A stretch of 64,000 bases of DNA. Source: Bacteroidota bacterium. GTDB lineage: Bacteria > Bacteroidota > Bacteroidia > Chitinophagales > Saprospiraceae. Shown piece after piece: positions 27,580-36,979 of this stretch. A model generated the notes under the pieces. It was not told where the DNA came from. It worked only from the letters and a program-made list of their open reading frames with translations, and made no database searches. Numbering within the stretch: position 1 is the first letter of the stretch; each line of letters opens with the position of its first letter. The DNA lies in the NCBI GenBank assembly GCA_020160935.1, contig JAIUPL010000004.1, forward strand, positions 62,001-126,000, read 5' to 3'. Made by a program: the position numbers and the translations under genes.

Positions 27580-27816
27580 CTACAACCCATCCTTCTTCTT
27601 CCAGAAACGCAATTTTTGCTTCAACTGATCCAGTACCGGTTTTCCCAGTAGCATGGCTGAGGTGGCAAACAGCCCTTTACCGGTAATCATGGCAGCCGCC
27701 ATGCCCACGGTCATTTTTTTAACAGGGATATCGAAAAACGGGAAGGAATAAACAAGAACGGTGCAGCAAAGCGACAGGCCCAGCGTAAACCAGCCGAGCG
27801 AAGTTTTCCAGTTCAT
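27580..27816 (-). CDS. Small two-helix membrane protein (transporter-suffix-like)
   Basis: 78 residues with two hydrophobic segments (LGWFTLGLSLCCTVLVYSFPFF and the VGMAAAMITGKGLFATSAMLLG part) and a basic C-terminus (KLRFWKKKDGL). The ending ATSAMLLGKPVLDQLKQKLR resembles the short transporter-suffix-domain proteins seen in Bacteroidota, which have no known function. It lies 44 nt upstream of the HEAT-cyclophilin gene's 3' end on the same strand. The family call is tentative; that it is a real membrane protein is more secure. Confidence 0.65.
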   Translation of the reverse strand: MNWKTSLGWFTLGLSLCCTVLVYSFPFFDIPVKKMTVGMAAAMITGKGLFATSAMLLGKPVLDQLKQKLRFWKKKDGL

Positions 27817-27859
27817 AAGAGGGTTATTTTTTCAATGCAAAAGTGTGGTGTTGAGCAGT

Positions 27860-29926
27860 TTAGTACTGAATGTTTACCTGGTCAATAACATCGCCCGGCA
27901 GTATTTGTTGTACTACTTCCATGCCAGATTTTACCCGACCGAAAATGGTATAGTTCCCATCGAGTTGTGGCGTGGGCGAATGCGTGATAAAAAACTGGGT
28001 TCCTTCGGTATCAGGCCCGGCAGAGGCCATGCCCAGATACCCTTCCTTGTCATACCAGGCAAGCCCGATTTCCGAGCGAATCGTGTAATCGAGCGCGCCA
28101 TATCCATCGCCGCGCGGACAGCCGCCTTGCACCACGAAATTGGGTACTACGCGGTGGAATGCCTTTTCATTAAAAAAGCCGGTACCGGCGAGTTCCAGAA
28201 AATTAGCCACAGAGCCCGGCGCCCATTCCGGATAAAGTTCCAGCACGATTTTGCCTTTGGCTGTTTCCAGGGTTACGGTGGTTTCATGCGTCACCACTTT
28301 CATACGTTCCCAGTTGATCGGGTGGTTCCATTGGGGTTTGAAGGGCGGTGGCGCCGGGCGACCTTCAAACCAGGCCACCGTTTCGTCCAATGCGGCATAG
28401 GCTTCCACGTCGCGCGGCATTTTCAGTTTGCCCAAGGCTGCTTTGAAATCGTCGATACGCGCCGTATCGCGCAGTGTTTTGTAGTTCAACGCTTCGGTGC
28501 GCAAGCCGCCTATACCTGCTGCAATCATACCGGCATCGCCCGAAGCAATAATTTCCCGCATGTAATAATACAACTCGCGCCGAACACCTTTGGACGCCTC
28601 ACCGTAAAAGGCATAAAAGTTGGGCTTTTTCATGATGGTCTGTAAAGCCTCCGCAGCGCCGGATTTGACGGCCGGGTGCGCATCATTAAAACCTTTATCG
28701 TGAATCCAGCGATAGTTCCAGCCAAATTCGGCCAGCGCCGTGAGACATGCCGCCCGTTCGTACGGGTTTTTGCTTTGCTGAAAAATATCCTTGAGCCGGT
28801 AATTCACAAAGTCCTTCGACTGTGGTTCGGTTTTTCCCGAAAGAAATTTATTGGAAGCCTGCAGGAGTAAAATTTGCGACAGCACCGGAATATTCACATT
28901 GCCCATATTGCCCGGAATACGCCAGTAAAAATCGCCGTCTTTTACCTGTCCGTTGTTGACAAAAAAAGTGGCGGCCGTGCGGCTCACATGCGCGTTGGGA
29001 TCGGCTACATAGGGTGTGACAAGCGTCCGCACCGTATCGTATTGAAATTTTGACAACGCATTGATAATGTTGCACTTGACGCGCCAGTCCTGCTCCGAAC
29101 GGATCACCTTGGAAAGGATGGCAAATGCCGGTTGTGTGGCCGATTTTCCCAGCGCTGTTGCCAGTGCCATACGAATATCGGGAAAACTGTTGGCCCTGAC
29201 GAAAGCGGCAGCCATCTGAACGGCCTGCGCACTATCGAGGGCCGCATCTTTTGCCGACGCCAGGTATTGTGCTGCCATCAGGCGCGCAGGGGCCGGGATG
29301 CGTTCGTTGGCTACATAAGCCACCATTTGCACCGTAGCGGCCGGGTCGGTGATGTTGCGATGGCCGAAACGATAAATGGCGCGGCACTGGCCTTCCAGCA
29401 ACAGGGTGTCGGAAGGTTGATAGGTGCGCACACTGGCCATATTTTTCAAACTGGGCAAGGTACCGCATTTGCCGATGGCTTCCAGGATGACCGCATTCAG
29501 GCGCTGGTGCTGAGAGAGCGAATCGGTGGCCACGAATGCCTGCGTGAGCGGTTTTTCAGCACGCACATGGCCAATTTGCCCCAAAGAAAAGGCTGCGGCA
29601 ATGCGCACATCTTCCACAGCATCCTTCAGCAGTGGGGTCAGGGCATCTATCGCATTGCTATCGCGGATGGAGGCGAATGACAAGGCAGCCAGGTAGCGCA
29701 ACGTAGCGTTTTTATCGCTCAGGTACTGGCGCAGGCTGTCAACCTTGCGCTGGTCGCGCAGGTTGTACAGTTTTTGCACCTGTGCATTGCGCAAATCGAT
29801 GTTGACAACGCCTTTTTTCTCTTCCGTTTCCGCCGATTCAGGCGGCGTACAGGCAAATTGAAACAACAGCAGGCACCAAAGAGCCGGTGCAACAATTTTT
29901 ATAAAACGGGCAGGATGAAAAGGCAT
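27860..29926 (-). CDS. Lipoprotein with HEAT repeats and cyclophilin-type peptidyl-prolyl isomerase domain
   Basis: 688 residues. The N-terminus has a lipoprotein signal ending LLFQFAC (lipid-carrying Cys about residue 25). Residues about 50-500 are HEAT-type helical repeats (for example LRYLAALSFASIRDSNAID, VEDVRIAAAFSLGQIG). The C-terminal 150 residues are a cyclophilin domain: FHRVVPNFVVQGGCPRGDG, GYLGMASAGPDTEGTQFFI and LDGNYTIFGRV. It is probably an envelope PPIase or folding factor with a protein-binding scaffold. ATG 29926 is preferred because the upstream 28 codons translate the gtgttttg repeat. Alanine dehydrogenase lies upstream on the same strand, separated by a palindrome. Confidence 0.9.
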   Translation of the reverse strand: MPFHPARFIKIVAPALWCLLLFQFACTPPESAETEEKKGVVNIDLRNAQVQKLYNLRDQRKVDSLRQYLSDKNATLRYLAALSFASIRDSNAIDALTPLLKDAVEDVRIAAAFSLGQIGHVRAEKPLTQAFVATDSLSQHQRLNAVILEAIGKCGTLPSLKNMASVRTYQPSDTLLLEGQCRAIYRFGHRNITDPAATVQMVAYVANERIPAPARLMAAQYLASAKDAALDSAQAVQMAAAFVRANSFPDIRMALATALGKSATQPAFAILSKVIRSEQDWRVKCNIINALSKFQYDTVRTLVTPYVADPNAHVSRTAATFFVNNGQVKDGDFYWRIPGNMGNVNIPVLSQILLLQASNKFLSGKTEPQSKDFVNYRLKDIFQQSKNPYERAACLTALAEFGWNYRWIHDKGFNDAHPAVKSGAAEALQTIMKKPNFYAFYGEASKGVRRELYYYMREIIASGDAGMIAAGIGGLRTEALNYKTLRDTARIDDFKAALGKLKMPRDVEAYAALDETVAWFEGRPAPPPFKPQWNHPINWERMKVVTHETTVTLETAKGKIVLELYPEWAPGSVANFLELAGTGFFNEKAFHRVVPNFVVQGGCPRGDGYGALDYTIRSEIGLAWYDKEGYLGMASAGPDTEGTQFFITHSPTPQLDGNYTIFGRVKSGMEVVQQILPGDVIDQVNIQY

Positions 29927-29944
29927 GGGTTTTTGTGTGTTTTT

Positions 29945-30063
29945 TTTGTGTTTTGGTGTTTTTGTGTTTTGGTGGGCTTCGCTCCTGGTATTTGAATAAG
30001 GTAAGCCCATTTTCAGATGCCAAGAGCGAAGCCCTTCAAAACACTAAAACACCAAAACACAAA
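29945..30063. repeat. gtgttttg-type inverted repeat, copy 1
   Basis: The left arm (about 29945-29994) reads tttgtgttttggtgttt, then gggcttcgctcctggtattt; the right arm (about 30018-30063) is the complement (ccaagagcgaagccc, then aaaacactaaaacacc). It fills the gap between the alanine dehydrogenase stop and the PPIase start. A second copy with the same gggcttcgctcttggtattt core lies at 51189-51372, in the same position relative to a minus-strand gene start. Confidence 0.88.
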
Positions 30064-30069
30064 TTTAAT

Positions 30070-31263
30070 TTAAAAATCAGACGTAATCAGCAAATCAAGG
30101 CTGGTGCTGCGCAACTGGAAGCGTTCGCCGAGGTAGGCATTCGTGAGCGAACCTTTGTAGGTGTACACCCCGTTTCGCAGGCCTGAATGCGCAATAATCA
30201 GCGGTATCACACCGCCTGCCTCTGCTTTCAGTAGCAGTGAAGTAAGGATATTGCTGATGGCATTGGAGGCCGTCCGGGCTACCCGCGAAGGCATATTGGG
30301 TACGCAGTAATGGATGACGCCATGTTTTTCAAAAGTGGGTTTGTCGTGCGTACAAGCCTGCGAAGTTTCAAAACAACCTCCTTGGTCGATACTTACATCC
30401 ACAATGACCGAACCCGGTTTCATACGCTGCACGATGTCGTCCGAAACAATCATGGGCGTGTTGGCATGCGCAGAGTGTACGGCTCCAATGGCTACGTCGG
30501 CGGTCAGCAATTGTTCTTTCAGGTGTACCGGATTGATCACCGAAGTGTGCAATTGTCGGCCTACCTGGCGTTGCAGGTTCATGAGTTCGTACACGTTGTC
30601 GTCGAAAATACGCACCTCCGCGCCGAGTCCCAGGGCCGTACGGGTGGCAAATTCAGCCACTACGCCTGCGCCGAGGATAATCACTTTGGCAGGCGGCACC
30701 CCCGCGATGCCTCCCAGCAATACGCCTTGTCCGCCGCGTGCCGTGGCCAGCAGTTCGGAAGCGATCAGGATGGCGCTGATGCCTGAAATTTCGCTCATGG
30801 CATTCACGATCGGGAAAACGCCCGTCTCGTCGTCGCGGATATATTCCATGGCCAGGGCAATGACCCGGCGTTTTTGCAAACGGGTGATGTATTCGGCATC
30901 CAGCAAGGGCAGGTGAATCGGCGAAATCACCACCTGATTGGGGCGCATCATTTCTATTTCGGCCAGGGTAGGCGGCGCCACTTTCAACAAGATATCGGCT
31001 TTGAACACTTCTTCGGTGCTCTGTGTTATTTGCGCGCCGGCTTCCGAGTAGTCGTGGTCGCTGAATTTGGCCTTTTCTCCCGCACCTGCTTCTACGACGA
31101 CTTTATGACCATGCGCCACCAGCGATACGACCGAATGCGGCACCAGTGCCACCCGGTTTTCCTGCAGGGTGGTTTCTTTGGGGATGCCGATAAAAAGTCG
31201 CTGGTGCTTGGGCTGTACGTCCAGCATTTCTGTTTGGGTACGGGGTACGGATAAGGTTTCCAT
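30070..31263 (-). CDS. ald: Alanine dehydrogenase
   Basis: 397 residues, NAD-dependent and catalysing the reversible deamination of L-alanine to pyruvate. The AlaDH/PNT N-terminal domain starts IGIPKETTLQENRVALVP. The Rossmann motif reads VIILGAGVVAEFATRTALGLGAEV, and the signature VDVSIDQGGCFETSQACTHDKP with PNMPSRVARTASNAIS is typical of alanine dehydrogenase and unlike transhydrogenase. It lies 25 nt after the tsaE stop on the same strand, so the two may be co-transcribed from the promoter at 31738-31745. Confidence 0.93.
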   Translation of the reverse strand: METLSVPRTQTEMLDVQPKHQRLFIGIPKETTLQENRVALVPHSVVSLVAHGHKVVVEAGAGEKAKFSDHDYSEAGAQITQSTEEVFKADILLKVAPPTLAEIEMMRPNQVVISPIHLPLLDAEYITRLQKRRVIALAMEYIRDDETGVFPIVNAMSEISGISAILIASELLATARGGQGVLLGGIAGVPPAKVIILGAGVVAEFATRTALGLGAEVRIFDDNVYELMNLQRQVGRQLHTSVINPVHLKEQLLTADVAIGAVHSAHANTPMIVSDDIVQRMKPGSVIVDVSIDQGGCFETSQACTHDKPTFEKHGVIHYCVPNMPSRVARTASNAISNILTSLLLKAEAGGVIPLIIAHSGLRNGVYTYKGSLTNAYLGERFQLRSTSLDLLITSDF

Positions 31264-31288
31264 ATGTCAAGTTGGAAAAAGGCAGGGA

Positions 31289-31714
31289 TTACAAAATTAG
31301 AATGCGGCGGGATGTTTCTCCCAATATCTCGATGTTAATTTTTGCCGCGTCGGGTGGCAACATGGATTCTACTATTTGCGGCCACTCGATCACGCAGTAC
31401 CAGGGGTCGTACAGCATATCTTCCAGTCCGATGTCGAACGCTTCGGAAGCATTGCGCAGCCGATACAGGTCGAGGTGGTGAAAAAACGCCTCCTGGTCGT
31501 CCGGCAATGCATATCGATACTGATTCACCAACGAAAATGTGGGGCTGGCAGTATTGCCCTGCACACCCAGGTATTCACAAAATGCCTTCACAAATGTGGT
31601 TTTCCCTGCCCCCATTTCTCCATACAAGGCAATTTTCCGACGCCCTTGCAGCCCTTCGAGTACGGCTGGAATGACGGACGATAATTCGGATGGATGGTTT
31701 ACTTCTATTTGCAT
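31289..31714 (-). CDS. tsaE: tRNA threonylcarbamoyladenosine biosynthesis ATPase TsaE
   Basis: 141 residues. Walker A reads LYGEMGAGKTTFVKAFCEYLG, followed by the switch region NTASPTFSLVNQYRY and the family motifs FHHLDLYRLRNASEAFDIGLED and WCVIEWPQ-like VIEWPQIVESMLP. TsaE works with TsaB and TsaD in t6A modification of tRNAs that read ANN codons. The frame extends to 31954, but the upstream part overlaps the divergent murF-alr gene and is not coding; ATG 31720 is a close alternative. Confidence 0.92.
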   Translation of the reverse strand: MQIEVNHPSELSSVIPAVLEGLQGRRKIALYGEMGAGKTTFVKAFCEYLGVQGNTASPTFSLVNQYRYALPDDQEAFFHHLDLYRLRNASEAFDIGLEDMLYDPWYCVIEWPQIVESMLPPDAAKINIEILGETSRRILIL

Positions 31715-31737
31715 GAACATCCTTTTTAAAAGCGCGG

Positions 31738-31745
31738 CAAAAGTA
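31738..31745 (-). promoter_or_regulatory. Candidate -7 element for tsaE-ald
   Basis: The minus strand reads TACTTTTG here, 17-24 nt upstream of the tsaE start, in the divergent gap with murF-alr. It implies a very short leader, as is common for Bacteroidota genes. Confidence 0.5.
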
Positions 31746-31815
31746 CGGCCGTAAAGACCGAATTTCGCACTTCTTTTTTGTGTTGTACCACCACACTTTT
31801 TGCACTTAAAACCGC

Positions 31816-34305
31816 ATGTTGTATTCAATTCAAGATATTGCGCAAATAATTCAGGCCCAATGGCTGCAGTCATCCAATCCGGAAGCAGGCATTGAACACT
31901 TGTTGTTCGACAGCCGGCAGGTGGCGGCGCCCGACCGATCGCTGTTTTTTGCACTTGCAGGCGAACGGCAGGACGGACATCGATACCTCGCTGACCTATA
32001 CAAGGCAGGGGTGCGCCATTTTGTGGTGAGCAAACCGGTGCAGGTTTCCGATTTTCCGAATGCCAATATCTTGCTGGTTTCCGATACGCTTCGTGCGCTT
32101 CAGGCGCTGGCGCAGCAGCACCGCAAGCAGTTTCATATTCCTGTAGTGGCCATCACCGGCAGCAACGGCAAAACGGTGGTGAAGGAATGGCTCTGGCAAC
32201 TTCTTAGCCCCGATTTTCACATCGTACGAAGCCCCAAAAGTTACAATTCCCAGATCGGCGTTCCCTTGTCTGTCTGGCAAATGCGCCCCGAACACACCCT
32301 GGCGCTGTTCGAAGCGGGCATTTCCAAACCCGGTGAAATGCAACATTTGGCAGGTATTATCCAGCCTGAAATCGGCGTTTTTACCAATATCGGCCCGGCG
32401 CACCGCGAAGGATTCCGCAACGACGAAGAAAAAATACGGGAAAAAATGCGCCTGTTCGACAGCGCGCGGGTGCTGGTGGTTTGTGCCGATCAGCCCGCCG
32501 TACTGGCCGAAGCGCAGGTGTGGCAACGGGCGCAGGAGGGCCGCCAGTTGTTCACCTGGTCGACAAGCGGGCAAGCCGCCGATGTGCAGGTTATTGGTAT
32601 TCAGCCTGTTGCAGATGGTTTTTTGCAAATACGGGCGGCATTTCGGCAAATGATCGAACTGGGCGTGGTGGAAATTCCATTTTCCGATCCGGCCTCGCTC
32701 GAAAACGCTATCCATTGCTGGGCAGTAATGCACCTGCTGGGTGTACCGCAAAAAAGCATCGCCGAACGCATGCGCCGCCTCGAACCGGTGGAAATGCGCC
32801 TCGAACTGAAATCGGGTATTCGCCACTGCACGCTGGTCAACGACTTTTACAACAACGACCTGGCGTCGCTGCGCATCGCCCTGCAATTTGCCCGCCACCA
32901 GGCCCGAACCGGAAAATTTACACTGATCCTGTCCGACATCCTGCAAAGCGGCCTGTCTTCCAACGATTTATGGGCTGAGGTGGCCGATTCCATCCGTTTG
33001 CAGGGTGTGAGCCGGCTGATCGGCATTGGCGCCGATATTTCGGCCATTCGGGAACATTTGGGCGCAGGTTTCGATGCGGCTTTTTACCCGGATACGACAA
33101 CTTTTTTGCAAAATATTGCCGTACACGATTTTCACGACGAACTGATTCTGCTGAAAGGCGCCCGCCCTTTCGAGTTCGAACGCATTGCCCGCCGACTGGA
33201 ACAAAAAGCCCACAAAACCCTGCTGGAAGTCAACCTTACCGCCATGGTACACAACCTGAATGCCTACCAGCGCCTGCTGAAACCCGGCACACGCACTATG
33301 GCTATGGTAAAAGCGGCGGGTTATGGCTCCGGCTCGTCGGAAGTGGCGAAAATGCTGGAATTTCATCGCATCGACTACCTCGGCGTGGCCTATGCCGACG
33401 AGGGCATCGAACTGCGGCATTCAGGCGTCAACCTGCCGATTCTGGTGCTCAACCCCGAACCCGCCAGTTTCGACGCCATGTACCGCTTCCGGCTCGAACC
33501 CGAAGTGTACAGCCTGCCCATGCTCGACGAATTGATACACTATGCAGGGAAGGACAAAAACCTGTCGATCCACCTGAAAATGGACACCGGCATGCATCGC
33601 CTCGGTTTTGAGGCCGAAGACATCTCCGAACTGACCACTCGATTGCTGGAATACCCCAATCTGCGCGTCCAAACCATTTTTTCGCACCTGTCGGCCAGCG
33701 ACGCCACGCAACACGATGCTTTCACGCACCGGCAGGCGGCCACTTTCCGCGCCCTGTCGGATCAGGTGGGCGCCGTGCTGGGCTACATGCCCGTTCGGCA
33801 TATCTGCAACACGGGCGGTATCGTGCGTTTCCCGGAATACCATTTCGATATGGTGCGGCTGGGCATCGGGCTGTATGGCATCGACAGCGCCGGCCTGCAG
33901 GATCAACTGCGCGTGGTGAATACGCTGAAAGCCACCATCAGCCAGATCAAGGAAATTCCGCCCGGCGATACCGTGGGTTACAACCGCAACAGCGGCCCCC
34001 TCGCCCACCCTACGCGCATCGCTACCATCAGCATCGGTTATGCCGACGGCTTTTTGCGGCTGGCAGGTGGCGGGCGCTACTCGGTGCTGGTGCGCGGCGA
34101 ACGGGCGCCTACCATCGGCAATGTGTGCATGGATATGACCATGGTCGACATCACCCATATCGAGGCCGCGCGGGAAGGTGATGAGGTCGTGATTTTTGGT
34201 GAAAACCCGCCGGTGCAGGAACTGTCTGCCTGCCTGCAAACGATTCCTTATGAGGTGTTTACAAATATTTCGGAACGGGTGAAACGGGTGTATTGGCAAG
34301 AATAA
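31816..34305 (+). CDS. MurF-alanine racemase fusion (UDP-MurNAc-tripeptide--D-Ala-D-Ala ligase / Alr)
   Basis: 829 residues. The N-terminal MurF part (about 1-455) has the ATP-binding motif VVAITGSNGKTVVKEWL, SPKSYNSQIGVPLSVWQM, the metal/substrate region ALFEAGISKPGEM and the NDFYNNDLASLRIALQ segment. The Alr part starts about residue 466 (HKTLLEVNLTAMVHNL), with the PLP lysine in MAMVKAAGYGSG (K499), LKMDTGMHRLGFE, the Tyr region TVGYNRNSG and GNVCMDMTMVDIT. The fusion makes D-alanine and attaches D-Ala-D-Ala to the murein precursor. MurF-Alr fusions are known in Bacteroidota. Some MurF motifs are loose (for example PVEMRLELKSG). Ddl, the enzyme between the two steps, is encoded at 6837-7811. 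Confidence 0.94.
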   Translation: MLYSIQDIAQIIQAQWLQSSNPEAGIEHLLFDSRQVAAPDRSLFFALAGERQDGHRYLADLYKAGVRHFVVSKPVQVSDFPNANILLVSDTLRALQALAQQHRKQFHIPVVAITGSNGKTVVKEWLWQLLSPDFHIVRSPKSYNSQIGVPLSVWQMRPEHTLALFEAGISKPGEMQHLAGIIQPEIGVFTNIGPAHREGFRNDEEKIREKMRLFDSARVLVVCADQPAVLAEAQVWQRAQEGRQLFTWSTSGQAADVQVIGIQPVADGFLQIRAAFRQMIELGVVEIPFSDPASLENAIHCWAVMHLLGVPQKSIAERMRRLEPVEMRLELKSGIRHCTLVNDFYNNDLASLRIALQFARHQARTGKFTLILSDILQSGLSSNDLWAEVADSIRLQGVSRLIGIGADISAIREHLGAGFDAAFYPDTTTFLQNIAVHDFHDELILLKGARPFEFERIARRLEQKAHKTLLEVNLTAMVHNLNAYQRLLKPGTRTMAMVKAAGYGSGSSEVAKMLEFHRIDYLGVAYADEGIELRHSGVNLPILVLNPEPASFDAMYRFRLEPEVYSLPMLDELIHYAGKDKNLSIHLKMDTGMHRLGFEAEDISELTTRLLEYPNLRVQTIFSHLSASDATQHDAFTHRQAATFRALSDQVGAVLGYMPVRHICNTGGIVRFPEYHFDMVRLGIGLYGIDSAGLQDQLRVVNTLKATISQIKEIPPGDTVGYNRNSGPLAHPTRIATISIGYADGFLRLAGGGRYSVLVRGERAPTIGNVCMDMTMVDITHIEAAREGDEVVIFGENPPVQELSACLQTIPYEVFTNISERVKRVYWQE

Positions 34306-34307
34306 AA

Positions 34308-34343
34308 GTCGTCAGTCCTGAGTCGACAGTCGACAGTCCTGCG
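34308..34343. repeat. Short cagtcctgagtc/cagtcgacagtc repeat after murF-alr
   Basis: Short direct repeats (cgtcagtcctgagtc, gacagtcgacagtcctg) begin just after the stop codon. The 12-mer cagtcctgagtc is shared with the large palindrome at 59516-59653. No paired arm is visible here, so it may be a decayed copy. Confidence 0.5.
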
Positions 34344-34423
34344 CTTTTAGGTGCGAGGATGGTCGGGATGAGGCTACTGGATGTACTCTTTGAAAAAATG
34401 ATATGGGTTTGTGGAATTATCTC

Positions 34424-34431
34424 TACTTTTG
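34424..34431 (+). promoter_or_regulatory. Candidate -7 element for the tRNA gene
   Basis: TACTTTTG, followed by cggcg, ends 28 nt before the tRNA 5' end and fits the Bacteroidota -7 consensus. A TTTG at 34408-34411 is closer than the usual -33 spacing. Confidence 0.45.
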
Positions 34432-34459
34432 CGGCGTTCTCAAAACAACTTTGGAACAA

Positions 34460-34533
34460 GGGCTTGTAGCTCAGGTGGTTAGAGCGGCTGACTCATAATC
34501 AGATGGTCGCGGGTTCAATTCCTGCCAGGCCCA
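34460..34533 (+). tRNA. tRNA with CAT anticodon (elongator Met, possibly Ile2)
   Basis: A 74-nt cloverleaf. Acceptor GGGCTTG pairs with CAGGCCC (one G-T), the D stem is GCTC/GAGC, the anticodon loop is CTCATAA (anticodon CAT), and the T stem GCGGG/CCTGC has loop TTCAATT. The top anticodon-stem pair (27-43) is a G-A mismatch. Two Cs follow the discriminator A, so CCA is not encoded. Elongator Met and lysidine-modified Ile2 share this anticodon and I cannot separate them by eye. The last 18 nt recur at 37658-37675. Confidence 0.92.
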
Positions 34534-34544
34534 CCTTGAAAATC

Positions 34545-34582
34545 AAAGCGTTGCGCGGATGATTCCACGCAACGCTTTTTAT
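34545..34582 (+). terminator. Rho-independent terminator of the tRNA
   Basis: An 11-bp perfect stem, aaagcgttgcg (34545-34555) and cgcaacgcttt (34568-34578), has a 12-nt loop and a T-rich tail. Confidence 0.88.
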
Positions 34583-34636
34583 TTGTGGATACATTTTGCA
34601 AACACATCCATTCCGCCTCATCAGACTCCCCACCCT

Positions 34637-36946
34637 TTACCCTTGTGAGTTCGGCGGTTCAGCGGTAAATGGCTGCATGTATTTCCGGTTGCCGGTCGCC
34701 TTATACAACGCATTGGCCACCGCCGCGAAAACGGGTGGGAAAGGAGGTTCGCCCAAACCTGTCGGATCTATATCATTTTGAACGAAATGTACGTCTATGC
34801 TCTTCGGTGCCTCGTGGTGGCGAATGATGCGGTAATTATGAAAATTACTTTGTTCGGCGGCCCCGTCCTGATGGGTTAAGGCGCCATACAATGCGTTTCC
34901 GATCCCGTCGACCACGGCGCCTTGCACCATATTCGTGGCGGCATCCGGATTTACCACAATGCCACAGTCCATGGCACTCGTTACGTGTTCCACATACGGT
35001 TCTCCGTCTCGTATCACCATATCCACCACGTGGCCTGCATAGGAGTTGTGGCAGAAATAGGCGGCAACACCTCGTTTTTTGTCGCGATGTTCCGGTTTAC
35101 CCCAGCCGGATTTTTCTTTCAAGAGTTCCAGCACACCTGCATACCTGTCTGCGTCGTATTCATTGTTCTTGCCAACAGGATTTGTTTTGGCGCGTTGAAG
35201 CAATTCCAGGCGAAAATCTATCGGGTCTTTGCCCATGGCTTCCGCTACTTCATCGAGGAACGATTGTTCGGCGGCGGCATTAAAATTGGAGCGGGGCGCA
35301 CGGAAAGCGCCAATGGTGATATTGGATGGAACTTCCCATCCTTCTGCCAGGTAATTGTCCACCGCCCCCGCAGGAAAACGATTGGCATGTATGGGGTGTT
35401 CCGGAATACCGCCGCCTCTTACATGAAAAGCGATCAGGTTTTTATCCGCATCCAGTGCGGCACGATACGTGGCCGTGTACATGGGACGATAGATGCCGTA
35501 GGTCATATCGTCTTCGCGGGTGTAAATGAGTTTGACCGGCGATTTTATTTTTTTGGAAATCAGCGCCGCTTCCGTGATAAAATGCCCGTACGCCCTGCGA
35601 CCGAAGCCACCACCCATGCGTGTCATTTGAATCTCGATTTTTTCGGGAGGCAGGTTCAATATTTTGGAAAGGGAGGGCTCTATCCAGCCGGGGCCTTGCA
35701 GCGGGCCTACCAGCAGCGCCTTCTCGTCGGTAACATGGGCGAAAAAATTCATTGGTTCCATGCAGTTGTGGGCCAGGAATGGCGCATGGTAGGTGCGTTC
35801 GATCACCTGCGCGGCATTTTTAAAAGCCGTTTCCGGGTCGCCGTCTTTTCTCAACTCCTTTACTTCTCCTTTTGCACGCTCAGCCATTTTTTTGAGGTGC
35901 TCACTCGTACTTTCCAGTCCGGCAGGTACGACCACCTCTCTTTTGTCACCTCTCCATCCGACGACGGTTTCTTTGGTTTCGCTGATCGGCTCCCATTCTG
36001 TTTTTAGTTTTTTACGCGCGCTCATCACCTCCCAGGTGGAGTTGCCCACTACCACCAGCAAATCGTTGAAGGTCCGAGTGTCGAAACCTGCCTGCAAATA
36101 ATCTTCCGGGTATAACTTCAGGCTAAAAACATCGACAATGCCCGGCATTTTGAGCGTTTGTGTGGCATCGAAAGATTTGAGTTTCAATCCGAAGGCCGGC
36201 GGATGCTCAATCATGGCGAATTTCATGCCTTCCTGGTAATAATCCAGCCCAAAAAGCGGTTTGCCGGTCACTATTTTAGAGCCTTCCGCGTTCTTTTTCG
36301 ACTTTCTGACAATGGTAAAATCTTTGGCAGATTTCAACTTGACGTCTTTCGGAACGGCAATAGCAGCTGCTGCGCTTGCCATTTCGCCGTAGGTAGCCGT
36401 CTTCCCGCCTGGGTGAGACAATACCCCTTCTTTGGTGGTGATTTCACCGGCCGGAATACCCCAGGTCTGCGCAGCGGCTTCAACCAACATTTGTCTTGCC
36501 GAGGCCCCGGCATTCCGCAACGGCGCCCAGTACATTCTGACCGAATTGCTACCGCCTGTAAATTGCGGGCCCAGTTTCACATTGTCGTGCGGCCCCATTT
36601 CAACCACCACATTTTTCCAGTCCACGTCCAGTTCTTCCGCTACAATCATCGGTAGCGAAGTCATTACGTTTTGCCCAAATTCGGGGTTCGGGCAAAAGAT
36701 TTTGATCATATTATCGGGCGTAATCTGAATGTATCCATTCAATTGACTGCCTTGTTCGGCCACATTCAGTTCGGCCATTTTGTCCATTGGCTTCAACGCG
36801 GACAGCCAGGAAAAACGAAGCATCAAACCGCCGCCCATCAGTGCGGAGGCTTTTAAAAAAGTACGGCGGTTCATGCCGCCACCTTCGTTTCCCAGATCGA
36901 CGGCAAGGGGGTGGTCGGCGTCAGAATGTATGTTTTTATTTTTCAT
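34637..36946 (-). CDS. Molybdopterin-binding large subunit of a xanthine-oxidase-family hydroxylase (IorB-like)
   Basis: 769 residues. A twin-arginine signal (NRRTFLKASALMGGGLMLRF) suggests export of a folded, cofactor-loaded protein. The Mo-pterin domains read MTRMGGGFGRRAYGHF, GAFRAPRSNFNAAAEQSFLDE and EPPFPPVFAAVANALYKATG (catalytic Glu in GLGEPP). The domain order (small N-terminal part, aldehyde-oxidase hammerhead, two Mo domains) is that of the isoquinoline-1-oxidoreductase/aldehyde-dehydrogenase B subunits. These hydroxylate N-heterocycles or oxidise aldehydes; the substrate here is unknown. The 2Fe-2S partner gene lies 33 nt upstream on the same strand. No FAD subunit is present, as usual for the Ior type. 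An alternative start is ATG 36874, immediately before the RR motif. Confidence 0.92.
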   Translation of the reverse strand: MKNKNIHSDADHPLAVDLGNEGGGMNRRTFLKASALMGGGLMLRFSWLSALKPMDKMAELNVAEQGSQLNGYIQITPDNMIKIFCPNPEFGQNVMTSLPMIVAEELDVDWKNVVVEMGPHDNVKLGPQFTGGSNSVRMYWAPLRNAGASARQMLVEAAAQTWGIPAGEITTKEGVLSHPGGKTATYGEMASAAAAIAVPKDVKLKSAKDFTIVRKSKKNAEGSKIVTGKPLFGLDYYQEGMKFAMIEHPPAFGLKLKSFDATQTLKMPGIVDVFSLKLYPEDYLQAGFDTRTFNDLLVVVGNSTWEVMSARKKLKTEWEPISETKETVVGWRGDKREVVVPAGLESTSEHLKKMAERAKGEVKELRKDGDPETAFKNAAQVIERTYHAPFLAHNCMEPMNFFAHVTDEKALLVGPLQGPGWIEPSLSKILNLPPEKIEIQMTRMGGGFGRRAYGHFITEAALISKKIKSPVKLIYTREDDMTYGIYRPMYTATYRAALDADKNLIAFHVRGGGIPEHPIHANRFPAGAVDNYLAEGWEVPSNITIGAFRAPRSNFNAAAEQSFLDEVAEAMGKDPIDFRLELLQRAKTNPVGKNNEYDADRYAGVLELLKEKSGWGKPEHRDKKRGVAAYFCHNSYAGHVVDMVIRDGEPYVEHVTSAMDCGIVVNPDAATNMVQGAVVDGIGNALYGALTHQDGAAEQSNFHNYRIIRHHEAPKSIDVHFVQNDIDPTGLGEPPFPPVFAAVANALYKATGNRKYMQPFTAEPPNSQG

Positions 36947-36979
36947 GATTTTTCAAACGTTCATTTTTGGAACATGCTC